This document shows, one piece after another, positions 33,450 to 41,480 of a stretch of 64,000 nucleotides of DNA (position 1 is the stretch's first letter; each line of letters begins with the position of its first letter). The notes under the pieces were generated by a model. That model saw nothing but the letters and a program-made list of their open reading frames with translations. It made no database searches and was not told the origin of the DNA. Position numbers and translations under genes: made by a program. Source of the DNA: Streptomyces sp. GQFP (GTDB taxonomy: Bacteria; Actinomycetota; Actinomycetes; Streptomycetales; Streptomycetaceae); assembly GCF_021545335.1 (NCBI RefSeq), contig NZ_CP089312.1:5766001-5830000 (forward strand), read 5' to 3'.

Positions 33450-34493
33450 GTGCGGTGGTTACGGCGGTTGCGGCGATCGGAGTGCTCGCAGTGGTCGCAG
33501 TGGTCGCAGTGGTTGCGGCGGTTGCGGTGGTTGCGGTGGTTGCGGTGGGGCAAGGACGCCAAGGGCCGGTCGCCCTGGACACGCGGACGGGTGCTCGCGT
33601 CGCTGGCCGTACTGACCGCTGCCCTGCTGACGTTCCACGCGGCCGTACCCAACACCGTCGGCAACCTGGGCAGCCTGCTGGAGGCGTTCCTGCCTTGGCT
33701 GGGCCTTGCCGTTCCCGTGCTCCTGCTCCTGGCCCTGCTGCGCCGCTCGACCACGGCGCTGGTGGCCCTGTTGCTCCCGGCGGTCGTCTGGACGTACCTC
33801 TTCGGCGGGCTCCTCTTCCCTCGGGCGGGTGAGGAGGCTGACATCACGGCGATCCAGCACAACGTCAGCGACGAGAACCCCGATCCGGCGGCCACGGCGA
33901 AAGCGCTGATGGAGGCCGGCCCGGAGCTGATCGCGCTGGAGGAGCTGACACCGTCCGCGCTGCCGCTCTACGAGAAGACCCTGGCCCCCGCCTACCCCCA
34001 CCACGCGGTCGAAGGCACGGTCGGCCTCTGGTCGAAGTACCCGCTGACGGACGTACGACTGCTGGACATCAGGCCGAAGGGGATCGGGGAGGGCTGGGAC
34101 CGCGGACTGCGGGCGGGCGCACGCACGCCGTGGGGCGAGATCGCCGTATACGTGGCTCATCTGCCCTCGGTCCGCATAGGGCCGACGGGCTTCGCGTCCG
34201 ACTACCGGGACGAGAGCGCGGGACTGCTGGGCAAGGCCCTCGCCGCGGAGAAGACGGCGAAGGTGATCCTGCTGGGCGACTTCAACGGCACGCTGGACGA
34301 TCGAGGACTGGACCCGGTCACGTCGCGGATGGAGTCGTCGACAGGGAGGTTTGCGTTCAGCTGGCCCGAGGTGTTCCCCGTCTCCCGGATCGACCACGTA
34401 ATGGCGCGTGCGGCGACGGTCACCGACGTACGCACCCTGCCGGCCACGGGAAGCGACCACCTGCCGATTGCCGCAGGCATCAGACTCGCCTGA
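33450..34493 (+). CDS. Membrane-anchored endonuclease/exonuclease/phosphatase-fold protein
   Basis: This 347-residue protein has an unusual Trp/Arg/Leu-rich start, three membrane helices (RVLASLAVLTAALLTFHAAV; FLPWLGLAVPVLLLLALL; ALVALLLPAVVWTYLFGGLLF) and an EEP catalytic domain facing outside. EEP marks are the IQHNVSDEN and ELIALEEL segments, VYVAHLPS, LLGDFNGT, and the terminal SDHLP. The domain is of the type that cleaves phosphodiesters; the substrate is unknown. GTG 33450 is 2 bp past purU. The first ~32 codons are a 9-bp-period repeat region, so the start could be further downstream. Confidence 0.82.
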   Translation: MRWLRRLRRSECSQWSQWSQWLRRLRWLRWLRWGKDAKGRSPWTRGRVLASLAVLTAALLTFHAAVPNTVGNLGSLLEAFLPWLGLAVPVLLLLALLRRSTTALVALLLPAVVWTYLFGGLLFPRAGEEADITAIQHNVSDENPDPAATAKALMEAGPELIALEELTPSALPLYEKTLAPAYPHHAVEGTVGLWSKYPLTDVRLLDIRPKGIGEGWDRGLRAGARTPWGEIAVYVAHLPSVRIGPTGFASDYRDESAGLLGKALAAEKTAKVILLGDFNGTLDDRGLDPVTSRMESSTGRFAFSWPEVFPVSRIDHVMARAATVTDVRTLPATGSDHLPIAAGIRLA

Positions 34494-34566
34494 CGGTCGG
34501 CGATGAGTTTCACGGTGGGCGCCAGTCTGTATCTCCGACACGCTATGCGCGCTTGAGGAGAACATC

Positions 34567-35151
34567 ATGACCGCGACCTACACCTTCGACGTCTTCTCCA
34601 GCCTCGACGGCTTCGGCGCCGCCGGCGGCGACTGGACCGGCTACTGGGGCAAGCAGGGCCCCGAGCTGCTCGACCACCGTCTCGCCCTGTACGGCGGGGA
34701 GCAGCGGATGGTCTTCGGGGCCAATACGTATCGGGCGTTCGTGGGGATGCTGGCGGCAAGCACCGAGGAGTCCGAGGTACGTGACCCCTGGGTCACCCGG
34801 ATGGTGAACCTCCCCGCGACGGTGGTGTCGACCACGCTGCAAGAACCCCTCGACTGGCCGGACGCGACCGTCGTGAGCGGGGATGCCGTGGACGTCGTAG
34901 CCCGGCTCAAGGAGGAGTCCGAGGTGCCGTTGCGCTCACACGGCAGCCTGTCGATGAACCGGGCGCTGATGGCCGCGGGCCTGGTGGACCGCGTCCAGGT
35001 GACGCTGTTCCCGGTGATCACCGGTCGGACCGGCCTGGACCCGATCTTCCAGGGCGCGGCCGACTTCGACCTCGAACTGATCGAGAGCCGGACGCTCGAC
35101 GGCCACATCCAGGAACTGGTCTACCGGCCTGCCCTGCATCTGGCTCAGTGA
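34567..35151 (+). CDS. Dihydrofolate reductase/RibD C-terminal domain family protein
   Basis: This 194-residue protein starts TYTFDVFSSLDGFGA, with MVFGANTYRAFV and a C-terminal GLVDRVQVTLFPVITGRTG typical of the RibD-C/DHFR-like family. It likely binds NADPH, but the reduced substrate is unknown. A GAGGAGAAC ribosome site precedes the ATG. A second family member follows 57 bp later, so they probably arose by duplication. Confidence 0.88.
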   Translation: MTATYTFDVFSSLDGFGAAGGDWTGYWGKQGPELLDHRLALYGGEQRMVFGANTYRAFVGMLAASTEESEVRDPWVTRMVNLPATVVSTTLQEPLDWPDATVVSGDAVDVVARLKEESEVPLRSHGSLSMNRALMAAGLVDRVQVTLFPVITGRTGLDPIFQGAADFDLELIESRTLDGHIQELVYRPALHLAQ

Positions 35152-35208
35152 GGTTGTGTCAACGACCATCGACCGTACTGTCGAACCAGTTACCGAGGAG
35201 GACTTCTG

Positions 35209-35772
35209 ATGCGCAGCGTGACCTATTCGATGAGCGTTTCCCTTGACGGCTACATCGTCGACCCGGATGGCGGCATCGACTGGACGGTGCCCGCCCCGGA
35301 CGTCTTCCGCTTCTGGATCGACGAGATCCGAGACGTCGACGTCCACATTATGGGACGACGGCTGTACGAGACGATGCTGTACTGGGAGAACGCCGACCAG
35401 GATCCTTCGCTCGGCGAGGCAGAGCTTGAGTGGGCCGGGCTCTGGAACCCGCTCCCGAAGGTGGTGTTCTCGACCACGCTGTCGGAGGTGCAGGGAAACG
35501 CCCGCCTGCTCTCGGGCGGCCTCGCGGAGGAGATCGAGCGGTTGCGGGCCGAGCCGGGGGAGGGCGAGATCGCGATCGGCGGGGCGACCCTCGCCGCCGA
35601 GGCGTCCGCGGCAGGCCTGATCGACGAGTACCGGACCATGGTCTACCCGGTCCTGATCGGCGGCGGCATTCCGTACTTCCCCCGGAACGAGCGCCGGGTG
35701 GACCTCGAACTGGTCGAGACGCGCACTTACAACTCGAAGGTCGTTTATCTCCGGCACCGGGTGGTGCGGTAG
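35209..35772 (+). CDS. Dihydrofolate reductase/RibD C-terminal domain family protein
   Basis: This 187-residue protein begins RSVTYSMSVSLDGYIVDPDGGIDW and has HIMGRRLYETMLYW, IAIGGATLAAEA and a C-terminal YRTMVYPVLIGGGIPYF. These are classic marks of the YyaP/RibD-C reductase-like family. GAGGAGG lies just before the ATG. It is the tandem neighbour of the preceding reductase-like gene. The physiological substrate is unknown. Confidence 0.9.
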   Translation: MRSVTYSMSVSLDGYIVDPDGGIDWTVPAPDVFRFWIDEIRDVDVHIMGRRLYETMLYWENADQDPSLGEAELEWAGLWNPLPKVVFSTTLSEVQGNARLLSGGLAEEIERLRAEPGEGEIAIGGATLAAEASAAGLIDEYRTMVYPVLIGGGIPYFPRNERRVDLELVETRTYNSKVVYLRHRVVR

Positions 35773-35837
35773 CCGGCTTGTCTGCCGGGCAGTGGGGAGA
35801 ACGACCCTCGGCCATCACGACTTTGTAATCGTCCTGC

Positions 35838-36506
35838 TCAGGAGGTGCTCCCTGCGGCTTCAGGGACGAGTCGGCTCGTGAAGCCACGGGAGGCCAGTCG
35901 CTCATATGCGCGAATTACCTTGGTCGGTACATCTTGCGTGATCATGAACCCCTGGGCTGGGTAGATCAGCAGCCGTTGCAGTGAACCGACCAGCATGTCG
36001 ATCACAAGGCGTGCGTCCTGGATGGAGCCGACATAGTCAGGGAGCGTCATGGCGGTCGACGCACTGACGAACTCGGTTTCCGGCCAGAGCTTACGGGCGG
36101 TGGCGTACACCCGACGCTCCTCATACGGCTTGCTGACGAGCAGTACGGACGACACGTCGGCTCCGCGTTCTTCGAGTAGGGCGCGCGACAGCGTGATGTT
36201 CTGACCCGTGTTGCGAGCGTGGGGCTCAACGAGGATCACGCCCGCCGGCACACCCAGTTCGAGAGCGCGATCCCGGTAGTGCTCGGCTTCACCGCGCGGC
36301 ATGCGCCCCTCGGTGGTCCGACTGGTCGCCCCGGTGAAGACGATCAGGGGCATCATGCCGCGCCGGTACAGGTCGACGGTGGTGTCCGCGACTCCCAAAT
36401 CGTGACTACCGAGACCGATGCCCACCGAGCACGGGCGCGGTTCGTGGTGCATCTGCTGGTAGTCCCACAGGAGTTGGGTGTCTTCCCAATCTCGTACGGA
36501 GATCAC
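35838..36506 (-). CDS. YdcF-like (DUF218) protein
   Basis: This 222-residue protein has the DUF218/YdcF core: SVGIGLGSHDLGVADTTVDLYRRGMMPLIVFTGATSR, EAEHYRDRALELGVPAGVILVEPHARNTGQNITLSRALL and VLLVSKPYEERRVYATARKLWP. E. coli YdcF has been reported to bind S-adenosylmethionine; the function is unknown. GTG 36506 overlaps the stop of the GntR gene (GTGA), so both are translated from one message. It is cytoplasmic, with no membrane helix. Confidence 0.85.
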   Translation of the reverse strand: MISVRDWEDTQLLWDYQQMHHEPRPCSVGIGLGSHDLGVADTTVDLYRRGMMPLIVFTGATSRTTEGRMPRGEAEHYRDRALELGVPAGVILVEPHARNTGQNITLSRALLEERGADVSSVLLVSKPYEERRVYATARKLWPETEFVSASTAMTLPDYVGSIQDARLVIDMLVGSLQRLLIYPAQGFMITQDVPTKVIRAYERLASRGFTSRLVPEAAGSTS

Positions 36507-37309
36507 GCCGAGCCTTCCTTTTCGCTGCCGTTGTCGTTGGCGGAGTCGGGCACCTTGAACTCGTACTCCCACGCAAAGCGTGACGCTGCGTGGATACCGA
36601 CCGCGAACTCAACCACCGTGCCATCCGCCGTGTACGTGGTCCGGTGAAGTTCGACCACGGGTTCGCCGACGGGGAGCTGTAGGAGCTTCGTCTCGTCTGC
36701 GGTCGGGATGCGGGCGAACAGTGCCTCCTTCATGTGGTCGACCTCGTATCCCGCGTCGTACAGGACGCGGTATCCGCCGCCAGGGCCGGCGGGCCCCGGA
36801 GTCGGGTCGACGATGCGTGTTCCCTCGACGTGTTCCGGCCGGTAGTAGCTGGTCAGAGTGTGCGTGGGCTGCGTTCCCTCCTTCACGAGCCGGGCGCGCG
36901 CGTACACGTCGGCGCCGACGTGTACGCCGAGCCCCTCCGCCACAAGGCTGCTCGCTTGGACGCGGCTCACGGACTGCGTCTGCTCGTTGCGCCTGTAGGT
37001 GCGCCCCGATGCCACGCGGTCCGCGATGAACGCGACTTCGTCGCCGTCACGCCACTTCACTTTGTCGTACCGCGCGATGCCGAGTCGCTTGAGTCGGGTG
37101 CGTGGGCGGACCATCGTGCCGTGCCCGCGCGTTGAGGTCACGAGGCCTTCCGCCTCGAGCGCCTTGTACGCCTGATGGACGGTGGACTTGGAGCCTTCCC
37201 CGGCCTCGACCTGCTCTCTGATCTGCGGCAATGGCTTGCCGGGTTCGATCTCGCCGTTCCTGATCTGTTCCGCAAGCCTGTCTGCCAGCTCACGCCACTT
37301 CGATGCCAT
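36503..37309 (-). CDS. GntR family (HutC/UTRA) transcriptional regulator
   Basis: This 268-residue regulator has a GntR winged helix (WRELADRLAEQIRNGEIEPGKPLPQIREQVEAGEGSKSTVHQAYKALEAEGLVTSTRGHGTMV) and a C-terminal UTRA ligand domain (VGADVYARARLVKEGTQPTHTLTSYYRPEHVEGTRI, LLQLPVGEPVVELHRTTYTADGTVVEF). Upstream lie CAGTCCTAGGACTG and a second near copy, most likely its own operators, so it should control itself, the YdcF-like gene and the divergent SAHH-like/Nudix genes. ATG 37309 fits the family start. Confidence 0.92.
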   Translation of the reverse strand: MASKWRELADRLAEQIRNGEIEPGKPLPQIREQVEAGEGSKSTVHQAYKALEAEGLVTSTRGHGTMVRPRTRLKRLGIARYDKVKWRDGDEVAFIADRVASGRTYRRNEQTQSVSRVQASSLVAEGLGVHVGADVYARARLVKEGTQPTHTLTSYYRPEHVEGTRIVDPTPGPAGPGGGYRVLYDAGYEVDHMKEALFARIPTADETKLLQLPVGEPVVELHRTTYTADGTVVEFAVGIHAASRFAWEYEFKVPDSANDNGSEKEGSA

Positions 37310-37342
37310 GTAGGACTCCTTTCGATACCTCTCAGTCAAGCG

Positions 37343-37416
37343 CAGTCCTAGGACTGTTGACAGTTACTGGGACTGCGATGCATAGTCGCCTCAGGCGGTT
37401 CACAGTCCTAGGACAG
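37343..37416. promoter_or_regulatory. Divergent promoter with twin GntR operators
   Basis: CAGTCCTAGGACTG at 37343-37356 is a perfect 14-bp palindrome. A second copy with two mismatches at one end (CAGTCCTAGGACAG) lies at 37403-37416. Between them TTGACA (37357-37362) and CATAGT (37381-37386), 18 bp apart, form a good plus-strand promoter for the SAHH-like gene. The operators thus sit just upstream of -35 and at or after the start point, the layout expected for repression. A weaker CAGTTACTGGGACTG is at 37361-37375. Confidence 0.75.
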
Positions 37417-37555
37417 CGAGTTTAGGGGGTTCCTCTTCGAGCTACTTCAATGCCGTGCCATGACACCTCAGTCCCTGCCTGGCTACCACCTCTCGGTGAG
37501 GAGGGGCCGTCACCGGAGTCCCGAGCCTTACCGCCCAACCAAGGGAAGTGAGCCC

Positions 37556-38676
37556 ATGGAACAGTTCGAGCGTGCACGTCTCGATTCGTACTTCGCCCGC
37601 ATCGCGGCTGCCTTCGCCCCGACGGAGAGGCCGTCGGCCTTCCTGATCACGCATCTCCTGCCCGAGCGCCCCTCGTTCGCGCGGGCCGTGGGCACCAGCA
37701 CCCGCCTCCGGGCCGTCCTGCCCAAGCCCAAGTCGGTCAACGCAGCCGCCCGCCGTGAGATCGAAAGGGCGACCCAGTGCGACACCCTGTCGCGCGAGCT
37801 GTTCGAGGACCCCGGCACGGCGGTCGACTACATCGAGTCGCGTGCCAGCGGTGAGGCTGTCGTCCTCCTCGACGTCGGCGGGTACTTCGCACCGACGCTC
37901 GATGCCCTGTGTGAGCGGTTCTCGGGCCGCGTCCTGGGGGTGGTCGAAGACACGGAGAACGGGCACAAGAGGTATGCCGGCGCCGAGAAACTGCCGTGCC
38001 CGGTGGTCTCCGTCGCCCGGTCCCCGCTGAAGGACCCCGAAGACTTCCTCGTGGGTCAGTCGGTGGTGTTCTCGACCGAGGCACTCATGCGGAGCCGTGG
38101 TGACATCCTGCACGGCCGACCGGCCCTCGTGATCGGGTTCGGCAAACTCGGGTCGAGCATCGCCCGGCTGCTGCACGCCAAGGGTGTACAGGTCACCGTG
38201 CACGACATCGACCCCGTCCGCCGCACACAGGCTCTCTCGCAGGGCTTCACTGTCACCAGGGACCGCGACACGGCCCTGCACGGGGCGGGTCTGATTCTCT
38301 GCGCGACGGGGGCTGTGTCCTTACGGGGCGAGGACTTCTCGGCTCTGCGGAATGGTGCCTACGTCGCCACGGTCACGAGCAGCGAGGACGAACTCGACCT
38401 CGCCGGCCTTCCCGACGTGTACCAGCGGACCCCGAGCGGGGAGCACATCACCCGATACCAGACGACCGGCCACTACTTCTACCTGCTCAACGGTGGCAAC
38501 GCCGTCAACTTCCTGCACGGTGCCAGCGTGGGCCCGTTCTCTACCTCGTGCAGGCCGAGATACTCGCGGGCATCCGAAACCTCGCTCACGGGGACCTCGG
38601 ACCCGGTATGCATGAGGTCGACGCCGAGGACCGCGCGACCATCGCCGGAACCTGGCTCAACTACTTCAACCGCTAG
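37556..38676 (+). pseudogene. S-adenosylhomocysteine hydrolase-like protein, frameshifted
   Basis: The first frame encodes a Rossmann protein with the SAHH-like NAD region HGRPALVIGFGKLGSSIARLLHAKGVQVTVHDIDP and LILCATGAVSLRGEDFSALRNGAYVATVTSSEDELDL, ending GHYFYLLNGGNAVNFLHGASVGP. At about 38531-38540 it runs into junk, while the next frame continues sensibly with VLYLVQAEILAGIRNLAHGD, MHEVDAEDRATIAGTWLNYF and a stop at 38676. One extra G would restore about 374 residues. The N-terminal substrate half is unlike true SAHH. Either a recent frameshift or a read error. Confidence 0.75.
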
Positions 38677-38689
38677 GAGAACCAGCCTC

Positions 38690-39241
38690 ATGCCGATCAC
38701 CGCGCAGCATGTGCGCGACACCGTCGATACTTACCTCGCCGACCACCCCGGCGAGGAAGACGCCCTTTCGACCCTGTGCAAGGTCGTCGAGCAGGCGGGC
38801 GACGCGGTCGCATCGCGCAAGGAGTTTCGCGGACACGTTACCGCTGGCGCCGCCCTGGTCCGCCCCGACGGCCGTGTTCTCACCATCGAACACCGAGCGC
38901 TGCGCAAGTGGTTGCTGCCCGGCGGTCACATCGAGGCCGACGACGAGAGCCTGCGTGACGCTGCTCTACGCGAGTTGGCCGAGGAGACCGGCATCAGTCG
39001 CGATCAGGTCGAATCGGCCGACGACATGCCCCTTCATGTCGACGTGCACATGATCCCGGCCAACGACGCCAAGGATGAACCGGAGCACCTGCACTTCGAC
39101 TTCCGGTACCTGTTCCGAACCACCGCAGACGCGGTCGAGCTGCAGGAAGAAGAGGTCACGAACTACTCGTGGCAGTTCGCGGACATGCTGACGACCGAGC
39201 CCCTGCGCTCCCGGGTGATGGCAGCCGCCGTACACCCCTAG
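38690..39241 (+). CDS. Nudix hydrolase
   Basis: This 183-residue protein has a Nudix box LPGGHIEADDESLRDAALRELAEETGI, with one extra residue in the first spacer as in some ADP-ribose-type members. It is preceded by VTAGAALVRPDGRVLTIEHRALRKW. It cleaves a nucleoside diphosphate linked to another group; the substrate is unknown. AGGAGA lies 9 bases upstream. It follows the SAHH-like gene by 13 bp in the GntR-controlled unit. Confidence 0.92.
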   Translation: MPITAQHVRDTVDTYLADHPGEEDALSTLCKVVEQAGDAVASRKEFRGHVTAGAALVRPDGRVLTIEHRALRKWLLPGGHIEADDESLRDAALRELAEETGISRDQVESADDMPLHVDVHMIPANDAKDEPEHLHFDFRYLFRTTADAVELQEEEVTNYSWQFADMLTTEPLRSRVMAAAVHP

Positions 39242-39451
39242 GTCGCGGAATCCCTGATCAGGACCCCGGTACTGGTCGCTGAGCGATCTGGCCGACGGCC
39301 GACGAGTGCACGTTCAGACGTTCAGCCGCTGGTTGTCGTTCGGTCATCACAGGAAGGTGATCGCCACGCTGGAACGGGGTCGTCACCAGTCGGTGGAGGA
39401 CGAGTCCGCACGAGCGGGGCAGTTGTGGCTGGGCCCGGATCCCCATAGTGC
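39242..39451. other. Gene-poor stretch, probable remnant
   Basis: No complete gene is visible. One frame reads LSDLADGRRVHVQTFSRWLSFGHHRKVIATLERGRH, which looks like part of a former coding sequence, but no family could be recognised. Together with the broken genes on either side it suggests a decayed accessory segment. Confidence 0.4.
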
Positions 39452-39667
39452 GTGGCGCATGCGCCACGCCGCTGCTCGCAAGACATCGATCCCCTCACAG
39501 CCGTGGAGTCCCTGAGAGCGGCGCTCGACCAGCTCGGCATCGTGCTCCCGTCTCTCGGTGTCGACGCGGCCTCACCCGCCCTCGGCCTCGTGGAACTCGG
39601 GCGTGTACGCGCTGACGTGGCCCTGCGGTTGGCGCACACGCTTCGGCACGGGGGTCCGGCGGTATGA
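39452..39667 (+). CDS. Small hypothetical protein
   Basis: This protein of up to 71 residues has the core LTAVESLRAALDQLGIVLPSLGVD followed by SPALGLVELGRVRADVALRLAHTLR, an amphipathic helical protein. It resembles small proteins found beside regulators in Streptomyces integrative elements. The first 12 residues may not be translated. Its stop overlaps the start of the next small gene (ATGA). Confidence 0.6.
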   Translation: MAHAPRRCSQDIDPLTAVESLRAALDQLGIVLPSLGVDAASPALGLVELGRVRADVALRLAHTLRHGGPAV

Positions 39668-39938
39668 CGGTGAAGCGGTCGGTCGAAATCCTGGACGTCG
39701 AACAGACCACGGCGATGCGCGATACGGCGGTCCGGTTTCTCGGTGAACCGGCGTTGCCGCGGTACGAGACCGTGCAGCACTTCGGGCACGCCTTCCACCG
39801 CGACCTGTGGCGGCTGATTAGATCGAACGGGCGGGCCTGGCCGGTGAGTTCGAGCGCGTCAAGCGGCTCGCCCGCTCCGTCGTGGCCCTGTGCGACCACC
39901 ACGAGAATCTGAACAGCCCGAACAGGGCGACCTCTTGA
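39664..39938 (+). pseudogene. Small hypothetical protein, frameshifted
   Basis: The frame from ATG 39664 (MTVKRSVEILDVEQTTAMRD) runs through ALPRYETVQHFGHAFHRDLWRLI. At about 39818-39824 the sensible reading moves to another frame: IERAGLAGEFERVKRLARSV, then VALCDHHENLNS, stopping at 39938. One small indel therefore breaks a protein of roughly 91 residues. It overlaps the previous small gene by 4 bp. Confidence 0.6.
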
Positions 39939-40007
39939 GCGTGGGGCCCTGAACACCTTTGTACGGGGGATCGGAATCCGGTCGTCCGAGGTTTTCGGTT
40001 GCAGCAA

Positions 40008-40054
40008 TTGGTCCGTACCAAAGCATTGACTCGGCCTTGTCCCACTCCTTAAAT
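40008..40054 (+). promoter_or_regulatory. Promoter with a DasR-like site for the GH16 gene
   Basis: TTGGTCCGTACCAA (40008-40021) is a palindrome close to the DasR operator core TGGTCTAGACCA. Just after it, TTGACT (40026-40031) and TTAAAT (40049-40054) are 17 bp apart and form a good housekeeping promoter. Its position just before the -35 box suggests control by DasR or a related GntR sugar regulator. Confidence 0.6.
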
Positions 40055-40129
40055 CAACAGGCGACGCCTTCACCCCCCACCCCGGTCGGCTCACCTGTGT
40101 GCTCGGCCGCCGTATGGAAGGACCGCGAC

Positions 40130-41386
40130 GTGGCTTCCCCACGCCTGCTTCGCAGATGCCTGTTCGCCGCCTTGTCCGCCGTGTTGGTCGCGTCCGCCGC
40201 GACCGGCGCCGCGCATGCGGCTCCGGCGGATCCAGCGGACCCATCGGATGTCTCCGCCGCCGCGGTGACGTTCTCCGACACCTTCGACGGTGCCGTCGGC
40301 AGTGCCGTCAACTCCTCGAAGTGGTCGCTGGAGACCGGCGACAACGTCAACAACCATGAGCGCCAGTACTACACGTCCGGTACCAACAACGCGGCCCTGG
40401 ACGGCCAGGGCCACCTGGTGATCACGGCCAAGAAGGAGAACCCTGCCAACTACCAGTGCTGGTACGGGACTTGTCAGTACACCTCGGCCCGGATGAACAC
40501 CTCAGGGAAGTTCAGCGCGCAGTACGGCCATGTCGAGGCCCGGATGAAGGTCCCGCGTGGGCAAGGCATGTGGCCCGCGTTCTGGATGCTCGGCACCGAC
40601 ATCGGCTCGGTCGGCTGGCCCAACTCGGGTGAGATCGACGTCATGGAGAACGTCGGCTTCGAGCCCTCCACGATCCACGGCACCCTCCACGGTCCCGGCT
40701 ACTCCGGCTCGGCCGGCATAGGCGCCGGCTACACGCTCTCGAACGGCCAGGCCTTCGCGGACGCCTTCCACACCTTCGCCGTCGACTGGGCGCCCAACTC
40801 GATCAAGTGGTCGGTCGACGGCGTCGTCTATCAGACGCGCACGCCCGCCGACGTGGGCGGGAACACCTGGGCCTTCAACAAGCCGTTCTTCCTGATCCTC
40901 AACCTCGCGGTCGGCGGCTACTGGTCCGGCGACCCCAACAGCTCCACGGCCTTCCCGGCCCAGCTGGTGGTGGACTCGGTGTCGGTGACCACCGGCGACA
41001 CGGCCACCGGCGTGGCGATCAAGGGCCTGGCCGGCAAGTGCGCGGACGTCACCGGGGCGAACTCCGCCAACGGAACCCCCGTACAGCTCTACGACTGCAA
41101 CGGCTCCGCCGCCCAGCAGTGGACCGTGGGATCCGACGGCACGATCCGCGCGCTCGGCAAGTGCCTGGACGTGACCGGCGGCGCCACCGCGGACGGCACC
41201 ACGACCCAGCTCTACGACTGCAACGGTTCCGCCGCCCAGCGGTGGGCCGTCAGCTCGGCGAACGACATCGTCAATCCGCAGGCCGACAAATGCCTGGACG
41301 TGACCGGCAACAACTCCGCCAACGGCACCCGGCTGCAGATCTGGACCTGCTCGGGCGGCGCGAACCAGAAGTGGACGATCGGCTGA
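40130..41386 (+). CDS. Secreted GH16 beta-1,3-glucanase with ricin-type lectin domain
   Basis: This 418-residue secreted enzyme has a signal peptide RLLRRCLFAALSAVLVASAATGAAHA. The family-16 catalytic domain contains the E-I-D-x-M-E motif in NSGEIDVMENVG, and MWPAFWMLG. The ricin-B/CBM13 domain has QxW motifs (QQWTV, QRWAV, QKWTIG) and repeats of KCLDVTG. It likely degrades laminarin or fungal cell-wall beta-1,3-glucan. GTG 40130 has GGAAGGA upstream. A DasR-like site and promoter precede it. Confidence 0.95.
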   Translation: MASPRLLRRCLFAALSAVLVASAATGAAHAAPADPADPSDVSAAAVTFSDTFDGAVGSAVNSSKWSLETGDNVNNHERQYYTSGTNNAALDGQGHLVITAKKENPANYQCWYGTCQYTSARMNTSGKFSAQYGHVEARMKVPRGQGMWPAFWMLGTDIGSVGWPNSGEIDVMENVGFEPSTIHGTLHGPGYSGSAGIGAGYTLSNGQAFADAFHTFAVDWAPNSIKWSVDGVVYQTRTPADVGGNTWAFNKPFFLILNLAVGGYWSGDPNSSTAFPAQLVVDSVSVTTGDTATGVAIKGLAGKCADVTGANSANGTPVQLYDCNGSAAQQWTVGSDGTIRALGKCLDVTGGATADGTTTQLYDCNGSAAQRWAVSSANDIVNPQADKCLDVTGNNSANGTRLQIWTCSGGANQKWTIG

Positions 41387-41480
41387 CCCAGACCTGAAGA
41401 CAGCCCGCAACGGAGTCGGCGTCGTCGAGCCACCTCACGCGACCACCAACCACCACACCTGACCAGGGCGACGGCGTCCC

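Noticed and set aside
38525..38545. Programmed ribosomal frameshifting in the SAHH-like gene
   Set aside because: No slippery heptamer or downstream stimulatory structure was seen at the shift point.
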